NCBI RefSeq assembly: GCF_000299575.1
Contig: NZ_AMGO01000004.1
Span: 1 to 46,740 of the forward strand
From: Oceaniovalibus guishaninsula JLT2003
Lineage (GTDB): Bacteria; Pseudomonadota; Alphaproteobacteria; Rhodobacterales; Rhodobacteraceae
Reading direction: 5' to 3'
DNA length: 46,740 nt
This document shows positions 46,480 through 46,740 of the stretch, one piece after another (the first letter of the stretch is position 1; each line of letters begins with the position of its first letter). The position numbers and the translations under genes were made by a program. The notes beneath the pieces are model-generated. The model made no database searches. It saw nothing but the letters and a program-made list of their open reading frames with translations, and was not told the origin of the DNA.

Positions 46480-46590
46480 CGTGGTGGCTCCGTGGTGAGT
46501 TGCATCGCTTCGTTGGAGTGACGTTCGCTCCGGTCGCGACGCTTATCACCTCGATATACACATGATCTTGAATGATAATCGGAGCCGTCG

Positions 46591-46740
46591 ATGCAGGGCA
46601 TGAGCGAGCGCCAGTACGCCGCGCATGTCGGGCTGTCGCGGGGCGCGATCCAGAAGGCGAAGACGGCCGAGCGGCTGGTGCTCTATCCCGACGGCAGCAT
46701 CAACGCGGCGGCCAGCGACGCCAGACGGGCCGAGACGACG
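46591..46740 (+). CDS. partial phage protein, HTH start, possibly small terminase or packaging-related
   Basis: The gene starts at ATG 46591 with GGAG 6 bases upstream and runs off the window after 50 residues. The start MQGMSERQYAAHVGLSRGAIQKAKTA is a helix-turn-helix typical of proteins preceding large terminases in this prophage type. Only 50 residues are visible, so the identification as a packaging gene is an inference from position. Confidence 0.55.
   Translation, partial: MQGMSERQYAAHVGLSRGAIQKAKTAERLVLYPDGSINAAASDARRAETT

Larger units (their letters stand above)
24500..46740. mobile_element. prophage or phage-like element, right end outside window
   Basis: A serine recombinase module is followed by defence cargo, an S24 repressor, a long early replication and recombination operon, methyltransferases, DUF3489 and the start of a packaging-like gene. 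No head, tail or lysis genes lie in the window, and no attachment sites could be identified because the right end is missing. The left limit is set at the recombinase module and could be further left. Confidence 0.75.

Overview
The window looks like chromosome of a high-GC alphaproteobacterium of the Rhodobacterales (Paracoccus/Rhodobacter-like). This is inferred from the alphaproteobacterial-style S9 and L21 proteins with extra tails, ChpT phosphotransferase, olsB-olsA ornithine-lipid genes, the rplU-rpmA-GNAT-obgE-proB-proA order, and phage genes of types common in that order. No 16S or other decisive marker is present, so the genus is a guess.

Region 1 (1-12961) is core chromosome: a broken transposase-like remnant at the left edge; rplM-rpsI; a polyamine cluster speD / 2H phosphoesterase / speE; olsB-olsA; a DUF3553 gene and chpT; the minus-strand block rplU, rpmA, terminator, two GNAT genes, obgE, proB, proA; a secreted DUF2059 protein; and a tRNA-Ser(CGA).

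Region 2 (12945-22235) is a 9.3 kb integrative element in the 3' end of that tRNA-Ser gene, bounded by a 17 bp exact repeat (attL 12945-12961, attR 22219-22235). It carries a tyrosine integrase, a membrane protein, an XRE regulator, a Type III restriction-modification pair (res, mod) flanked by imperfect direct repeats, and a protein whose motifs resemble a compact family-A polymerase palm, preceded by iteron-like repeats.

Region 3 (22236-24499) holds a gene-free stretch and a stand-alone UPF1/DNA2-like SF1 helicase.

Region 4 (about 24500 to beyond the right edge) is prophage-like. A large serine recombinase module (small gene, DUF2924, recombinase, HTH) is followed by an IetAS-type defence pair (AAA ATPase plus subtilisin-like protease, the protease frameshifted), a second frameshifted gene, and an S24 repressor. 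Divergent from the repressor runs a long, tightly overlapping early operon: excisionase-like HTH, RecA-like ATPase, probable ssDNA-binding protein, DEAD/DEAH helicase, Cas4/AddB-like nuclease, primase-helicase and RuvC-like resolvase. Downstream are a ParB-adenine methyltransferase fusion, a cytosine methyltransferase that lost its C-terminus beside a lower-GC gene, DUF3489, and the start of a DNA-packaging-like gene. A gene-free stretch (40776-41242) full of inverted repeats beside the primase-helicase is a candidate phage origin.

The least described items are the polymerase-like protein with its iterons, the repeat-flanked restriction-modification module, the stand-alone helicase between two mobile elements, and the inverted-repeat region beside the primase.
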